Assembly: GCA_017552165.1 (NCBI GenBank)
Contig: JAFZCF010000036.1
Location: 1 to 14,920 of the forward strand
Length of the DNA stretch: 14,920 bases
Direction of reading: 5' to 3'
DNA from: Clostridia bacterium
GTDB lineage: Bacteria; Bacillota_A; Clostridia; Oscillospirales; CAG-272
Both the position numbers and the translations under genes were made by a program. Below, in pieces: positions 14,352 to 14,920 of this stretch; the first letter of the stretch is position 1, and each line of letters starts with the position of its first letter. Under the pieces are notes generated by a model. It was not told the DNA's origin and searched no databases. It worked only from the letters and a program-made list of their open reading frames with translations.

Positions 14352-14920
14352 TTTTTTCTCCGTGCCAGCCCGTCGGCAAACTGCCGCAGAAGGGACGCGC
14401 CCTCGGGCAGACGGCTCTTCGCCTCCGCGGTGAGGCCGTAGATCATAAGGGCGGCGTCCTCACGGCTCAGGTAGCTGAGGAACGAGCGGCCGTCCCCGCC
14501 CTCGTCGATCAGATCGTCTTCTATCTGGAACGCGAGGCCAACGGCTTTTCCGAACCCGTCGGCGGTTTCGTACTCTTCGCTGCCTTTGTGAAATCCCGCC
14601 GACAGCGCCCCGAGGATGCAGGCGGCGCGGATGAGACATCCGGTCTTCATCTCGTTCATTTCGATAAAATCGGCGTAGGAGACGTCCTCCTGCGCGGAGA
14701 ACGTCAGGTCGGCGCTCTGTCCTCCGGCCATGCCGTCGGCTCCGGCGAGCGACGAGAGCGCGTCGACGGCCTCGGCCGCGGTTTTGCCGCAGCATTCCGT
14801 CCGGGCGATTATCCCGAATGCGAGCGTAAGGAGCGAATCTCCCGCGAGCAGCGCCTCGGCCTCGCCGTAGACCGCGTGATTCGACGGTCTTCCGCGGCGG
14901 ACGACGTCGTCGTGCCTACA
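14348..14920 (-). CDS. ispA: IspA-like polyprenyl (geranyl/farnesyl) diphosphate synthase, partial, N-terminus outside window
   Basis: The last 190 residues are present; the frame stays open to the window edge. RRGRPSNHAVYGEAEALLAGD near the cut end matches the block after the first Asp-rich motif of short-chain E-type prenyl synthases. GGQSADL, EMNEMKTGCLIRAA and FQIEDDLIDEGGD (second Asp-rich motif DDxxD) follow in the right order. The enzyme should condense isopentenyl diphosphate with allylic diphosphates to make C10-C20 isoprenoids. Two oddities are visible. The residue expected to be the last Asp of the first motif reads His (CRHDDVV). The conserved loop of about 15 residues after DDxxD, including GKxxG(S/A)D and a Lys, is missing. 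An ATG at 14731 lies inside the conserved domain and is not the start. The position before tlyA matches ispA in Bacillota, although dxs, which often lies between them, is absent. Confidence 0.88.
   Translation of the reverse strand, partial: CRHDDVVRRGRPSNHAVYGEAEALLAGDSLLTLAFGIIARTECCGKTAAEAVDALSSLAGADGMAGGQSADLTFSAQEDVSYADFIEMNEMKTGCLIRAACILGALSAGFHKGSEEYETADGFGKAVGLAFQIEDDLIDEGGDGRSFLSYLSREDAALMIYGLTAEAKSRLPEGASLLRQFADGLARRKK

Noticed and set aside
14348..14731. A 127-residue protein starting at the ATG at 14731
   Set aside because: The same frame continues to the window edge with recognisable prenyl synthase sequence, so the ATG is an internal Met and the gene is simply cut by the window.

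Overview
Every recognisable gene in this window lies on the minus strand, so transcription runs from right to left. Gene content and order (ispA, tlyA, nadK, argR, recN), GGAGG-type ribosome binding sites, consensus sigma-A promoters and a clostridial-type DUF1015 protein point to a GC-rich member of the Bacillota, probably an uncultured animal-gut or anaerobic Clostridia. The species cannot be named from the sequence. Three hand-counted 60-base lines in housekeeping genes (6541-6600, 9421-9480, 10741-10800) give about 63% G+C.

Right part (14920 to 9257): a tightly packed housekeeping unit. In transcription order it contains a polyprenyl synthase (ispA-like, cut by the window edge), the S4-domain rRNA 2'-O-methyltransferase TlyA, NAD kinase, the arginine repressor ArgR, the DNA repair ATPase RecN and a PlsC-type acyltransferase with a zinc ribbon. 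ATGA overlaps or gaps of 1 to 14 bases join these genes, and no promoter is visible between them.

Middle (9231 to 7657): one gene unlike everything around it. It is AT-richer (about 43% G+C over three counted lines) and encodes four treble-clef zinc-ribbon repeats, a PD-(D/E)XK nuclease core between repeats 3 and 4, and a C-terminal module resembling those of homing endonucleases. It sits exactly between the 3' end of the acyltransferase and the promoter of the next operon. It is the best accessory or mobile candidate here.

Left-centre (7631 to 3758): a consensus promoter (TTGACA, 17 bases, TATAAT) whose -35 box is the centre of a 17-base palindrome drives two tandem CNNM/CorC-type membrane proteins. 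These are translationally coupled to a DUF1015 protein.

Left end (3718 to 1): an NDP-sugar-type nucleotidyltransferase, a secreted GH36-like alpha-galactosidase lipoprotein, and a small membrane protein with its own perfect consensus promoter, a TTG start and a strong intrinsic terminator. An inverted repeat with 11-base arms lies between the nucleotidyltransferase and the glycosidase.

I see no tRNA, rRNA, CRISPR array, transposase or integrase, and no gene-free stretch above about 110 bases. The ispA-like protein also looks unusual: it lacks a conserved loop of the family.
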